DNA from: Funiculus sociatus GB2-C1
Lineage (GTDB): Bacteria > Cyanobacteriota > Cyanobacteriia > Cyanobacteriales > FACHB-T130
Direction: 5' to 3'
Assembly: GCF_039962115.1 (NCBI RefSeq)
Contig: NZ_JAMPKJ010000025.1
Coordinates: 1 to 64,000, forward strand
Length of the DNA stretch: 64,000 bases
In this document: positions 7,813 to 17,900 of the stretch, in pieces
Position numbering within the stretch: the stretch's first letter is position 1
How the letters are laid out: each line of letters begins with the position of its first letter
Made by a program: the position numbers and the translations under genes
Notes under the pieces: model-generated
What the model was told of the DNA's origin: nothing
Database searches by the model: none
The model's input: the letters and a program-made list of their open reading frames with translations, nothing else

Positions 7813-10755
7813 TTAATAATTATTATCCAAATTTGAGGCAATGAATAAACCAGCCGCATTGCTATCAAGTGGCTTAGAGAAAAAGTATCCTTGCCCGAAT
7901 TCGCAGTTTAGCGATCGCAATTTCTCCAGCTGATCCGCCGTTTCTATCCCTTCTGCGATCGCATCCAGTCCCAGATTGTGAGCCAGGGTAAGAATTGTTT
8001 TTACAATTTCGGAATCTTCCCCTTCTCCCCGCATACCCTTAACAAAGGAACGGTCAATTTTTAGAGTATTGAGGGGGAAACGGTGCAGGTAGCTTAAAGA
8101 AGAATATCCTGTGCCAAAATCATCAATACTTAACCGAATTCCAGAGTTACTTAGTTGCTGAAGCATCGCGGTAGCAGCGGCGGCATTTTCCATCACCACA
8201 GTTTCAGTAATCTCCAGTTTCAGACAATGGGCTGGTAACTCGGTTTCCTCAAGAATTTGCTTAATTTGTTCAGTTAAATCGGGTTGGGAAAACTGTTTGC
8301 CGGATAAATTGACGCTCATGGTTAACGGCGCTAAGTCAGGAAATTCTAGTTGCCAGAGGTGCATCTGACGACAAGCTTCCCGCAAAATCCAGATTCCCAT
8401 AGGCACAATTAAACCAGTTTCTTCAGCGACGGGGATAAATTCAATTGGAGAAACTAAGCCGCGCATCGGGTGAGACAACCGCACCAATGCCTCAAAGCCA
8501 GCAAGTTTGCCAGTGGCTAAGGAGACAATTGGCTGGTAGTGCAGCAAGAGTTTTGATTTCTGAGCTTGGTTTTTTGAATTTTGAGTTAATGGAGTATTAA
8601 TTGAGAATTCAGAATTTTCTGGAAGGGCGCGTCTGAGGTCATTTTCTAAATGCAAGCGAGCCACAGCATGGGCGTGCATGGCGGTGGTAAACACCTCGTA
8701 GCGGGCTTTGCCGAGAGCTTTGGCGCGATACAAGGCGATATCAGCGTCGCGCAGAATGTCTCCGGGATAGGGACATACATTCTGGATGCCGGATGAGCCA
8801 TCGCTCATCTGGCCGCCACTCAGAGTAATGCCAATGCTGGCGGTAACAACTACCTCATGCCTATCGAGATTAAAAGGTGTCCGCAGTTCCTCTTGGATGC
8901 GTTGGGCGATCGCAATCGGAAAGCTGAGATCGCAAACATCCTCCAACAAGAGGACAAATTCATCGCCCCCAAGCCGCGCCACCGTATCGCCTTCCCGCAG
9001 GCAAATTTGCAGACGATTTGCGATCGCAATTAGCAGAGAATCGCCTGTAACATGACCCAGGCTGTCATTGACCACTTTAAACCGATCCAGATCCAGAAAT
9101 AAAACTGCAAACTGATACTCTGGCTGTCTTCTAGATCGCGCGATCGCTTGTCCCAGCCGATCCATAAACAATGCTCGATTTGGCAAACCAGTCAGCGGAT
9201 CGTGAAACGCATCATAAATCAACTGTTCCTCAGCCACCTTCCGGTCTGTAATATCAGTCTGCGATCCAGCCATCCGATACCCTTTCCCATCGGCATCTCG
9301 AATAGCTAGCCCCCGACAGAGCATCCAGCGGTAGTTTCCATCTTTATGCAACATCCGATACTCTTTCTCGAAGTGCTGAGTCAGCCCTTCCAGATGCGCG
9401 TCCAGTGTTGCTTTGACTCGATAAAAGTCTTCCGGATGCACCCGGTTAAACCACTCTTGGGGACTGTCGCTAATTTCGTCTTCTTGGCAACCCAACATGG
9501 ATTTCCAGCGGGGTGAAAAATAGACTGTTTCTGTTTTCAGGTTCCAGTCCCACAGTCCCTCATTGCTGCCACGAACCGCCAGCGCATAGCGCTCCTCACT
9601 TTCCCGCAGCGCCTCTTCTGCTTGCTGGCGCTCCTGAGCTGCCGCCAAAACATTCGCAACAGCTTGCAAGAAATGTACGTCATCTTCAGTAAACTTTCGG
9701 TGAGTCGTCGTGTGAACGCTCAACACCCCAAAAGGTTCGCCTTGACCATGAATAATCACACTCATGCCGCTGATGACCCGGTGGTTGTGCAGCAATGGTG
9801 TTCCAGAAAAGCGCGTTTCGATGCGGAGGTCTTCGACAATGACTGGCTTCCCTGTCAGCAGCGTATATCCTGCCTGGGAACGGTCGTGAGCGCCTACTTT
9901 TGCAGACCCGACAAACCCTTCCTGCCAACCGACACCCGCTCTGAGAAAGAAAGCATTACCTCCCGCCATCAGTTCCAAAACCATGCAATACTTCACTTCC
10001 AAGGTTTGGGCAACAATGGTGATGGCTTCATCCATCAGCTTGTCAAGACTCGTGCCAGAAAGCGCCCGTTGACCGAGTTGCGCTATCACTGCTGAGGCAC
10101 ACGCATGGGATCTTAGTTCTTCTTCAGCGGCTTTGCGTTCAGTGATATCGCGTTGCACCGCCAGCATATGGGTGAACCAACCGCTACTATCTGCCAGTGG
10201 CACGATATTCAGCTCTACCCAAAATTGCGAACCGTCTTTGTGGTAATTGATTAACTCGGCTCTGACTGACTCCCAGCGCGAAATAGCCTGACGTATTTTG
10301 TCTAGTTGCGATCGCTCGGTCTTTGGCCCTTGCAAAAACCGGGGAGTCCTGCCAACAACCTCTTCCAGGCTATAACCTGTCATCCTGGTAAAGGCTTCAT
10401 TGACATAGACAATCTTAGGGCCAAGCGGCTCCTCCATCGGTTCGGCTTTGGTAATTACAATCCCATCATTAGCGTTGACCACCACTGACTCTAGTAGGCG
10501 CAGGCGCTCCTCAGAAAGCGTGAAGAAACGTCCTAATTTTTCTACTTCTTGGTGTGGCGGGGCATAGGTCAAACGGGCCAAATCGCGGCGTAATTCTTGT
10601 TGGGCAACGATCTGACGTGCTAAACTTTGCAGTGCCTCTGCCTGTTTTGGGCTGAACTGGCGCGGCACTAGGCTCATATTGGCATCAATGATACGAGGTT
10701 GGGGATTTGTCTCTAGTTTAACTTTTTGATTACTAGCTAGTTGTGGTTTTATCAT
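7813..10755 (-). CDS. PAS-GAF-PAS-GGDEF-EAL cyclic-di-GMP signalling protein
   Basis: A 980-residue cytoplasmic sensor. Order: short N-terminal region; LOV-like PAS (about 85-205, ending DITERK); GAF (about 225-375); PAS_3 type (about 385-500, again ending DITDRK); GGDEF (about 505-700) and EAL (about 720-975). The cyclase motif is intact (GGDEF near residue 597) with an REGD inhibitory-site match (RxxD) five residues before it. The phosphodiesterase motif EAL (GFEALVRL, near 755) and DDFGTGYSSL are also intact, so both synthesis and breakdown of c-di-GMP look possible. The first PAS reads GRTPRFLQG where photoactive LOV domains have GRNCRFLQG, so the flavin-binding cysteine is absent. A roughly 12-residue insertion follows SIGITLS in the GGDEF domain. 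No membrane segment is seen. Confidence 0.93.
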   Translation of the reverse strand: MIKPQLASNQKVKLETNPQPRIIDANMSLVPRQFSPKQAEALQSLARQIVAQQELRRDLARLTYAPPHQEVEKLGRFFTLSEERLRLLESVVVNANDGIVITKAEPMEEPLGPKIVYVNEAFTRMTGYSLEEVVGRTPRFLQGPKTERSQLDKIRQAISRWESVRAELINYHKDGSQFWVELNIVPLADSSGWFTHMLAVQRDITERKAAEEELRSHACASAVIAQLGQRALSGTSLDKLMDEAITIVAQTLEVKYCMVLELMAGGNAFFLRAGVGWQEGFVGSAKVGAHDRSQAGYTLLTGKPVIVEDLRIETRFSGTPLLHNHRVISGMSVIIHGQGEPFGVLSVHTTTHRKFTEDDVHFLQAVANVLAAAQERQQAEEALRESEERYALAVRGSNEGLWDWNLKTETVYFSPRWKSMLGCQEDEISDSPQEWFNRVHPEDFYRVKATLDAHLEGLTQHFEKEYRMLHKDGNYRWMLCRGLAIRDADGKGYRMAGSQTDITDRKVAEEQLIYDAFHDPLTGLPNRALFMDRLGQAIARSRRQPEYQFAVLFLDLDRFKVVNDSLGHVTGDSLLIAIANRLQICLREGDTVARLGGDEFVLLLEDVCDLSFPIAIAQRIQEELRTPFNLDRHEVVVTASIGITLSGGQMSDGSSGIQNVCPYPGDILRDADIALYRAKALGKARYEVFTTAMHAHAVARLHLENDLRRALPENSEFSINTPLTQNSKNQAQKSKLLLHYQPIVSLATGKLAGFEALVRLSHPMRGLVSPIEFIPVAEETGLIVPMGIWILREACRQMHLWQLEFPDLAPLTMSVNLSGKQFSQPDLTEQIKQILEETELPAHCLKLEITETVVMENAAAATAMLQQLSNSGIRLSIDDFGTGYSSLSYLHRFPLNTLKIDRSFVKGMRGEGEDSEIVKTILTLAHNLGLDAIAEGIETADQLEKLRSLNCEFGQGYFFSKPLDSNAAGLFIASNLDNNY

Positions 10756-11058
10756 TTATAAATACTCATTTAAGCATGGGTATATATAGGCTGCAAAACC
10801 GTTTTATAACTAATATTTTACTATTTTTATTAATTTTTAATATTCTTGTTATTTCTTAACTATTCTCAATCTTTTACAGGATTGATATGTTGTTTGTATG
10901 AAGCTACGATTGCTCGTGTGAAGGCAAGGCAAAATATCAAAGTTATTATTATTATCATATTTTGCAGGCAAAATAATATCTAGGCTGTTTCTGGAAGTGA
11001 AGAAGGCAAAACTAAGCATTTTTACCTTCTTCCTTGTGGCTGATTTATTTTCTTTCGG
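10756..11058. other. AT-rich intergenic region upstream of the GGDEF-EAL gene
   Basis: About 300 AT-rich bases, presumably holding the promoter of the leftward GGDEF-EAL gene and the 3' end of the upstream transcript. No clear hairpin, operator or small gene is visible. Confidence 0.4.
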
Positions 11059-11742
11059 CTACGATTCTATGGGAAAAAACAGCCTACTTTTGGAGGAGTA
11101 TTTCCAGGCAATTCCTTCTGGATCTCGGCTCTTGCTCCAATCTGAAAAGTATGGCTCACTTCTGCGTTTGTAAACAGTGCTGGAATGAACATCAAGCCGC
11201 CTTGCCAGTTCGGATTGGATGATACCTTTAGAGCTTGTTGGTTTTTCAGTCGCTTGTTTGTCTTGTAAGCGCGTGCTTGGCTGCTCATCTAGTGAGGTTG
11301 TTTCGTCTTCTGAGGCATCATCATCGCTATCATCATCTAGACTGTACTCTTCGCTATCGTCAAATATGGTGCCTAGAGTGCTAGCGGTAACAAAGTAATA
11401 AACTGTGCCTTGGTCTTGATAGTCAAGGGCGCGAGCGCCGAATTCCTGAGATTTTGTCTCTAAGTACCGTTGCGCTGCTGATGCAGGCAGATTTGCTTTC
11501 ATTGCCAAGTCAAGTGCGGTAACGCGCCCTTGGGTTTCTTGGATCAGCTGATGAAAAAAAGGATTTACTTGCTGACTCCACTTTTGCCATTGATAGTTTT
11601 GCCAAAGCCTCAAAATAATTCCCAGCAACAGCAGTGCTAACAGCACAGGCCATGCTACAAACAGAAAGGCAATTCCAAAGGCAATAGGCAAAAGGACAAC
11701 CAGACAACCACCTGCACTACTATTTACGGGTTTTCCAGCCAT
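11059..11742 (-). CDS. Hypothetical membrane-anchored protein with C-terminal HTH-like region
   Basis: I do not recognise a named family. The 227 residues begin with a hydrophobic hairpin (about 12-46, two membrane segments) and then a region resembling a small winged helix (FFHQLIQETQGRVTALDLAMKANLPASAAQRYLETKSQEF). A very acidic linker follows (DDSEEYSLDDDSDDDASEDE), then a C-terminal helix-turn-helix-like block (IIQSELARRLDVHSSTVYKRR, ending near FFPIES). This suggests a membrane-tethered protein with two nucleic-acid-binding or protein-interaction modules. It is leftward, downstream of the macroglobulin gene but separated by a strong hairpin. The C-terminus looks conserved in style and the frame is clean. 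Confidence 0.75.
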   Translation of the reverse strand: MAGKPVNSSAGGCLVVLLPIAFGIAFLFVAWPVLLALLLLGIILRLWQNYQWQKWSQQVNPFFHQLIQETQGRVTALDLAMKANLPASAAQRYLETKSQEFGARALDYQDQGTVYYFVTASTLGTIFDDSEEYSLDDDSDDDASEDETTSLDEQPSTRLQDKQATEKPTSSKGIIQSELARRLDVHSSTVYKRRSEPYFSDWSKSRDPEGIAWKYSSKSRLFFPIES

Positions 11743-11864
11743 GTTGCTTATTGAATATACTTAGGTCTTGATATCGCAATAATTGCCGTTGTGGCAAATA
11801 ATCATAATATTTGCACGGCTATGGGCGATCGCAACCAAACCAAAAGGCAAAAGGCAAAAATAGG

Positions 11865-11894
11865 CAAAAGCAACGTCTCTACACGTTGCTTTTG
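11865..11894 (-). terminator. Rho-independent terminator of the macroglobulin gene
   Basis: Perfect 11-base inverted repeat CAAAAGCAACG (11865-11875) and CGTTGCTTTTG (11884-11894) with an 8-base loop, six bases beyond the macroglobulin stop. On the minus strand it is followed by TATTTTTGCC, a T-rich tail. Confidence 0.8.
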
Positions 11895-11899
11895 CGTTG

Positions 11900-14800
11900 T
11901 TACTTCGGTTGGGACACCTTCAATGTAGAAGAAGCAGTGCGTCCAAACTCTTCGGGAGCATATTGCAGATGAACTTCTGCACCGGGCCAGAGGAACGTGC
12001 CTGGGGTGACGGAACGGACGAGGTAGTGCAGGCTGTAAACTCCAGGTTCAAGGCGATCGCTATAAGCGACAATGCGATCGCTATAAATTGTCTTGAAGCC
12101 AAAGTTATCGGACTGTGATCGCACGTTGACACCGCTAGTCTGGAAACTGGCATCCACCGCCTCAAACCCCGCCGGGAGATGATCGGTAATCACAACCCGA
12201 TCCACAGGACGATCGGCGATAATCTCCAAACCAATATCAAACACCTGTCCCGCTTCCACAGTCAACGGCTCATCCTCAGCATAAAGACCTTGTTTTTGCA
12301 AGATTTTTTCTTGGCTAACCCGACGAATTTCCCGCACCACTCGCAAACCATTGAATCTCCCCGGCTGATTTCCCTGTAGGCGATAGCGATAAGCAACAAG
12401 GTAGTGTAGCGTACCCTGACCAGATTTTTGCAGAATCAGGTCGTGGCGCGATCGCGGTAACTGTGCCATTGGCACTTTAATATCCTGGCTGGGGTTGGTG
12501 TAACCTTTAAACTGAGCTGAACCTAAATTTTGCGAAGCTAGTTTCACAGTGGCGGCAAAATTAGGCGGTGTTGGCTGGAGTTGAGTGTATTCCACCAAAG
12601 CTGTCAATGCTTGGGCGTTATCATAAGTATTCGGCCAAGTGCCATCGCGCCGCAGTCCCAGAAGACTTTGCACTAGGCGATCCAAAGTTTCAAGCTTACT
12701 CTTTTGAGAAATAGCAAGACGTAAAGCTTCAGCTTGTGCAGTTGTTGGCGAACTTAGCCACGATAAGCCTTGGGGAAGATTTATTGTAGCTGTACGACCT
12801 GTTTGATAGATATTCTCCTGCAATTGATTCCATAGAGTTTGCGATTCTTCTTGCCACTCTGGAAACCCAGATAAGTAACGCGCCAGTTTAATCTGAGTAA
12901 CTAAATCAAATTGACTGCGTTGTGCATAGATATCTGCTAAAAAGTCATTGCGTTTTTCTCCCAGTTCTGATAATGCTATCAGGGCTTTTAGTCGCAACTG
13001 ATTTTTGCATTCTTGAGAACACAAATCATTTTGACCGGGAGCTGCTAGGATTTTCTTTAAGTAGGATTTCAGCCGAGACATCATTCGAGAATCTACTGTC
13101 AATCCTGCTTGAGAGGCTTTAGCCAAAGCTTGTGCGGCGTAGGGAGTCACAAAAGGATCTGATTTCTCTTGTCCGGGGAAAGCAGCAAAACCACCATCAG
13201 CCTGCTGGAGTTTTTGCAACTTTAAAATAGCTGTAGCTGCTTGCTGGCTGGGGTTAAATTGTTTGAAATTCCCATATTTTTCAGAAAGAGATTGTAAGCT
13301 GGATGCGATCGCTAACTGACTCGCCGCAGGTTCCAAGAAAGGTAATTGTTCATCCTGCAAAACTTGTTTCGCTGGTGCGGTAATTTCCGGTATCAGCGTA
13401 CTAGCTAGGGAAATCTCCAAACCTCCCGCATCAGGAACAACATTTTTATCAACATTCACAGGAATCTTCACCTCTCCCCCCCTTTTTGAAGGGGGGTTAG
13501 GGGGGATCGTTCCCGACTCTACAACCTGTTCAGTAATTTCTAACGGCTTCACCTGCAAAGGCACTTCAAAAGCATCAGATATACCGTTCAACTGCGTGGT
13601 AAACTTCACCTGAGATTCGCCTGCACTACCTGCAACTATAGGAAAGCGATAGGCGCGAGTTCCAGATTCTGCTTTGGTTTGTATCCCGCGATGATTGTCT
13701 GCAAACTGTAAGGAACCGCCGACAACACCGTTAATCGCCAAATTTCCTGTTTGTTGGGTGTTGTTAGTGACAGATAAACCAACTTCCAAGCGATCGCCTG
13801 GACGCGCAAACTGCGGCAATATAGGATTAGACAGCAACGGTTTAGTTGTGATAAACGTCGTCTCAGCGTTCCCAAAGCGCAAATTTCCATCAGTAGCAAC
13901 AGCCATGACCCGCCAAGTCGTCAAGTCATCTGGTAACTTAAAAGTCACGCTAGCTCGTCCACTTTCATCTGTGACGACGCTATTGTAGTAAGCTAAAGCT
14001 TGGAAATCCTTGCGGATGCGCGTACTTGCTGCGCCTGCTGATTGTCCCCCGCCATAACCCCAGCCTTTGGGTTTAGCTAATTGATTGGGTTGGACTACTA
14101 CATTCTGACGATTATCGCTGAAGCGAGTAGAAATAGACTGCTCTGCATAAACAGTTTTTACCAAATCCGGCGGATGGTATCCACTCAATTGCAACACCGC
14201 CTCATTCACCGCCATTACAGTAAATTGTCCTTTTACTGGGTTTCCGGTAGCATCCTTCAATTCTAGTTGTACTGTTTGTTCTGCACCGGGTTGTAAAGAT
14301 GGTGCATTCACCGTCTCGACAATTTTTAAATACTTGTCGTCCAAGTTGGTTTTGAAAGGTGCAAAACCAATTCGCATCAAGTTTTTCAGATTTCCCAAAT
14401 CCACCTGGTTTATATTAGCGCCTTGTCGAACCAAGACAGCCTCTACTGCTGCATTTGGCAGCATTTCTGGTGTCACTTGGAATTTAATTTGCGGCGCACC
14501 ACCTTTAACTTTGGTAATTGTTTTATAAAGAGGTTTGTCGCGGACAACTGCAAAGTATAATTCTGCTTCCGGATAGGGAGACTGGATTAAAGCTGTAGCA
14601 ATTTCACCGGGTTTGTAGGTGTCTTTGTCGAGTTTTACTTCTACGCGATCGCTTTCTCTTTCTCCCCAGTTTACCGCGTTGTCGCCAGTTGCCCAAATCT
14701 GTAAATCTGTGGCGGTTACTTCGTCTTTAGAATCAGCAAAGTTGGCGCGAATCCGATAAGAACCGGATTCTGTCGGAGTCAGCGAGACAGATTGAGGACT

Positions 14801-17707
14801 ATTTCCCGATTTTACCTCTACTTCTCCTACCGTCTTATATTCAACCTGATTTTTAGCAGTATTGCTGCCTTCCACTACTCGCGTGACACTGCTGTACTTT
14901 ATTTGTTGCAGTTGGACGCGCACCCGTTGACCTGCGATCGCTTTTCCGGTAGCATCGGTGACGATAACCTGGACGGGGAAAGGTTGAAGAGCATCAGCAA
15001 CGAAATTGCTGGAAAGTCCGATTAAGCGAGCGCTCGGCAATACCGTAAACGTTTTAGAATCAGAGACAGACAGATTAGAAACATCCGCAACTTGCACATC
15101 CACCCGATAAATCATCGGGTAAGGCAAATCCTTAGCAATTTTGACAATTTGACTACTCTTCCCGCCACCATCTAACACCTGATTTGATTGCAGCACATCG
15201 CTGGCGACAGTAGGACTTTCCTCCGGCCAAAACCACTGTCGCCCGAAAGAGAATTGCTCCCACCCTTTCGGTTTAAAATCAGCTTGCGACCTAGTGACAT
15301 AATATTGAGCTTTCCCTCCTTCCACAGGCGAACCAAACAGATAATTACTAGCAGCTTTCGCTTCAACTTGTTGCTCACCTATAGCAAATTCTTTGTCTAA
15401 ATTTAACTCAACCTTAAAATTGGGTGGTTTGAATTCAGCAACCCGAAAGTCGCCAGAAATTTCCCTACTATTTTTACCTTTAGCTTGAATGGAATAATAG
15501 CCGAGAGGCTGATTATTTCGCAAGGGCAATTCCAGGGAAAACGTGCCAAATTCATTTGTGCTTTGAGTGCCTAAATCTGTCTTTTGACCATCTGGATTTA
15601 ATACCGTTACTTTATAACTAGCATTTTTGTCCTGCTTGATACTGCCATTTTCTAAATAGTAAGCAAAACCAGTAAATGCCGCCTTTTCCCCAGGTTTATA
15701 AAGCTGTCTATCTGAGAAAATTACCCCCCGCGATTGTGGCTTACCATCATCCCAGCCAGAATCAATACCATAGCCATAAGCACCGCTATATTCCTCTGTC
15801 CGGGTAAATGCCCAATCTTGATTTTCACGAGCAATTACTAACAATTTCGGTTCTTTCTCAAAGCCAGTATTTCCACCCAAGCACTGCTGCAAATTCTGAC
15901 GATTTAACAACAGCGTACCATTTTGATCAGTTTCGCCAGTTGCACAAGGCGTAGGTTGAGGACGAGATTTTGCTTCCAACTTTGATTCATAAATCTCAAG
16001 GCGTGCAGCTACTACAGGAGAACCATCAGAAAGATGATGCACTCTGACGAAACCTGACTCTGGAAACCACTGTGTAAATACACCCAAATTAGTTAATTGC
16101 ACCATTCCATAATTCGTCGATTCGCGCCATTGCTGCTTATTATTTTCTAAGTAGCGATTAGTTCGCGCCTGAACGCCATAAGCTAACATTCCCGTAGCGT
16201 TACCCAATTTTTCTCGCAAAGGAACAGTAACATCAATAGACTGATTTTTCTTACCCGATACCTTGAAGCTTTGCCAAGAATTGGGATTAGGCAATAAATC
16301 GTTTCCCTCTCCTCTCGGATAAGCAGAATCGCTATAAACTAAATCTGTTGGTTGAACTACTCGATAAGCTGCTTTATACTTCGATTCCGGCAAATTTGTT
16401 GTAGAAATATTCAGTTGTAAATCTTTACCTGCGGGAAAAATATTCAAGCTGGAAGGCACCCAAATATCCCCAGCTACATCGCCTGTTTCATATTTCAGGG
16501 CCACTGGTTTATCCAAAGTTTGCCCAAACTTATCTTTGATGGCACCAATGGTAATTGTATAATTTGTAGCAGGTTCCAAAGCCCAAGGATTGAGGCTAAC
16601 CAAATTATCCCCATCCGCCGCTTGAATCAGTTTAGGAGCTTGTTTTGGTGCAGGATTTATGGTAATGTTCTCTATAGCTGAATCTGCAACAATGCCGTTA
16701 TTAAATTGCAGTTGTGGGCTACCTTTCACAAACCGCCCGTAGGTTCCGCCTGCATCCGACTGTCCGTAATATTGGATTTTTTCAAATTTCAGCGGCGAGT
16801 AGGTTGCTACTTTACTGACAATTGGCATTGCAGTAAGCAAATTACCACGCGCCGGACGCAAACCGGGAGAAAACTGTAAGCGGTAACGAGTTGCCTTTAA
16901 GAGAGTTTGTTGCGGTACTAAAGTATACGTCCAGGTGCGATTTGAAGGGTCAAATTTATCCTGCGGCTGCTCATTATCCGCTGGAGTTGCATCTTTTTCC
17001 AAGTCAACTTTGAGCCGCACGCCCTTATTCTTACCTTCTGGAATTAGCTGCGAATGTTCTTGTATTGAAGCAATATCCAATTCCACATTTGAGTTAAATT
17101 TCAGGGTTGGCTTTAAATCAATAGCTTGCTCATCGGGATTTTCACTATTAGTGTTAGGTAAATTAGTTAGTTTAATCGTTTCAGTATTGAAAGTCCAAGC
17201 CAAATCTTTATCCAGACGATGATTTTTTAGATCCGCTAAACCTGCCTTGAGGGTGACTCTAACTCGCGTTGATTTTGGCAGTGCTTTATCTGCCTGAAAT
17301 CCCACCATTCGCGGTGTCAAAAATCGAAATTGCCCCGGCAAAGGCGGTATAATTTCAAACTTTTGCAGTTTTTCCTGCTGATTTGGACTATCAAGACTCT
17401 CCACTGGAATTACAGCCTCTTTAAACCGGATCAAGATTTGGCTTAGAGGTTCAGCTTCCCCAGTCGGACTAATTTGCTCAATCCAATCTGGTAATTGCGG
17501 AGTGGGTAAAGATGGAACGGCTGGAAGTAGGTCATTTCCAGAGAGATTAATCACGCCGCATCCAGCGATAGCTAATACGAGTGCTACGACAACCAGAAAC
17601 CGCATCCAAATTCTCACGATTGTGCCTATCTGTTGTAAGGATTTATCTGTACTATCCTCTGCAAAAGGGGAAGACAGCGAATCTGTATCAGGAATTGAAA
17701 CTGGCAT
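11900..17707 (-). CDS. Bacterial alpha-2-macroglobulin family lipoprotein (YfhM/MG-domain)
   Basis: A giant protein of about 1935 residues. After a 34-residue cytoplasmic lead come a hydrophobic stretch and a lipobox (VLAIAGC), so it is probably a lipidated periplasmic protein. The body is a string of macroglobulin-type beta domains with family blocks GVIFSDRQLYKPGEKAAFTG, YNSVVTDESGRASVTF, LPDDLTTWRVMAVATDG and a helical late region (QQADGGFAAFPG) like the thioester-containing domain. However, the place where ECAM-type proteins have the CxEQ thioester reads LPFLEPAASQL, so the protease-trapping thioester is missing. I chose the ATG at 17707 because of a GAGGGGA ribosome site; the frame is open to 17797. 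Known relatives are linked to pbpC and are thought to guard the cell wall and envelope against proteases; pbpC lies 3.4 kb away. Confidence 0.93.
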   Translation of the reverse strand: MPVSIPDTDSLSSPFAEDSTDKSLQQIGTIVRIWMRFLVVVALVLAIAGCGVINLSGNDLLPAVPSLPTPQLPDWIEQISPTGEAEPLSQILIRFKEAVIPVESLDSPNQQEKLQKFEIIPPLPGQFRFLTPRMVGFQADKALPKSTRVRVTLKAGLADLKNHRLDKDLAWTFNTETIKLTNLPNTNSENPDEQAIDLKPTLKFNSNVELDIASIQEHSQLIPEGKNKGVRLKVDLEKDATPADNEQPQDKFDPSNRTWTYTLVPQQTLLKATRYRLQFSPGLRPARGNLLTAMPIVSKVATYSPLKFEKIQYYGQSDAGGTYGRFVKGSPQLQFNNGIVADSAIENITINPAPKQAPKLIQAADGDNLVSLNPWALEPATNYTITIGAIKDKFGQTLDKPVALKYETGDVAGDIWVPSSLNIFPAGKDLQLNISTTNLPESKYKAAYRVVQPTDLVYSDSAYPRGEGNDLLPNPNSWQSFKVSGKKNQSIDVTVPLREKLGNATGMLAYGVQARTNRYLENNKQQWRESTNYGMVQLTNLGVFTQWFPESGFVRVHHLSDGSPVVAARLEIYESKLEAKSRPQPTPCATGETDQNGTLLLNRQNLQQCLGGNTGFEKEPKLLVIARENQDWAFTRTEEYSGAYGYGIDSGWDDGKPQSRGVIFSDRQLYKPGEKAAFTGFAYYLENGSIKQDKNASYKVTVLNPDGQKTDLGTQSTNEFGTFSLELPLRNNQPLGYYSIQAKGKNSREISGDFRVAEFKPPNFKVELNLDKEFAIGEQQVEAKAASNYLFGSPVEGGKAQYYVTRSQADFKPKGWEQFSFGRQWFWPEESPTVASDVLQSNQVLDGGGKSSQIVKIAKDLPYPMIYRVDVQVADVSNLSVSDSKTFTVLPSARLIGLSSNFVADALQPFPVQVIVTDATGKAIAGQRVRVQLQQIKYSSVTRVVEGSNTAKNQVEYKTVGEVEVKSGNSPQSVSLTPTESGSYRIRANFADSKDEVTATDLQIWATGDNAVNWGERESDRVEVKLDKDTYKPGEIATALIQSPYPEAELYFAVVRDKPLYKTITKVKGGAPQIKFQVTPEMLPNAAVEAVLVRQGANINQVDLGNLKNLMRIGFAPFKTNLDDKYLKIVETVNAPSLQPGAEQTVQLELKDATGNPVKGQFTVMAVNEAVLQLSGYHPPDLVKTVYAEQSISTRFSDNRQNVVVQPNQLAKPKGWGYGGGQSAGAASTRIRKDFQALAYYNSVVTDESGRASVTFKLPDDLTTWRVMAVATDGNLRFGNAETTFITTKPLLSNPILPQFARPGDRLEVGLSVTNNTQQTGNLAINGVVGGSLQFADNHRGIQTKAESGTRAYRFPIVAGSAGESQVKFTTQLNGISDAFEVPLQVKPLEITEQVVESGTIPPNPPSKRGGEVKIPVNVDKNVVPDAGGLEISLASTLIPEITAPAKQVLQDEQLPFLEPAASQLAIASSLQSLSEKYGNFKQFNPSQQAATAILKLQKLQQADGGFAAFPGQEKSDPFVTPYAAQALAKASQAGLTVDSRMMSRLKSYLKKILAAPGQNDLCSQECKNQLRLKALIALSELGEKRNDFLADIYAQRSQFDLVTQIKLARYLSGFPEWQEESQTLWNQLQENIYQTGRTATINLPQGLSWLSSPTTAQAEALRLAISQKSKLETLDRLVQSLLGLRRDGTWPNTYDNAQALTALVEYTQLQPTPPNFAATVKLASQNLGSAQFKGYTNPSQDIKVPMAQLPRSRHDLILQKSGQGTLHYLVAYRYRLQGNQPGRFNGLRVVREIRRVSQEKILQKQGLYAEDEPLTVEAGQVFDIGLEIIADRPVDRVVITDHLPAGFEAVDASFQTSGVNVRSQSDNFGFKTIYSDRIVAYSDRLEPGVYSLHYLVRSVTPGTFLWPGAEVHLQYAPEEFGRTASSTLKVSQPK
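13474..13507. repeat. G/C-block dispersed repeat inside the macroglobulin coding sequence
   Basis: CCCCCC (from 13476) and GGGGGG (13491-13496) around TTTTTGAA, followed by another G-run. On the coding strand it adds a peptide containing PPNPPSKRGGE, which is the usual translation of a widespread cyanobacterial intergenic repeat. The reading frame is kept. Confidence 0.7.
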
Positions 17708-17900
17708 AAATTTTCCCCTCATTGCAGGTAATTCATCGGAGGGTAAACCACAAGAGTTACTCCTACATGACTCACTAACAAGAGGTCTACATCTCAACTA
17801 CTCAGCCTTCCGGGTAGCTGAATCATTACGCTTAAAATCTTTACTTTATGCTGAGCTAGCACTACTCACGCTCGGCTAAGCTCCAGGCAACAAAGTCTAG

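Noticed and set aside
7662-7844. 60-codon frame after the patatin gene
   Set aside because: It runs over the terminator hairpin and the end of the opposite gene.
9622-10095. 157-codon frame opposite the GAF region of the GGDEF-EAL gene
   Set aside because: It is the antisense of a well-conserved domain and has no protein motif of its own.
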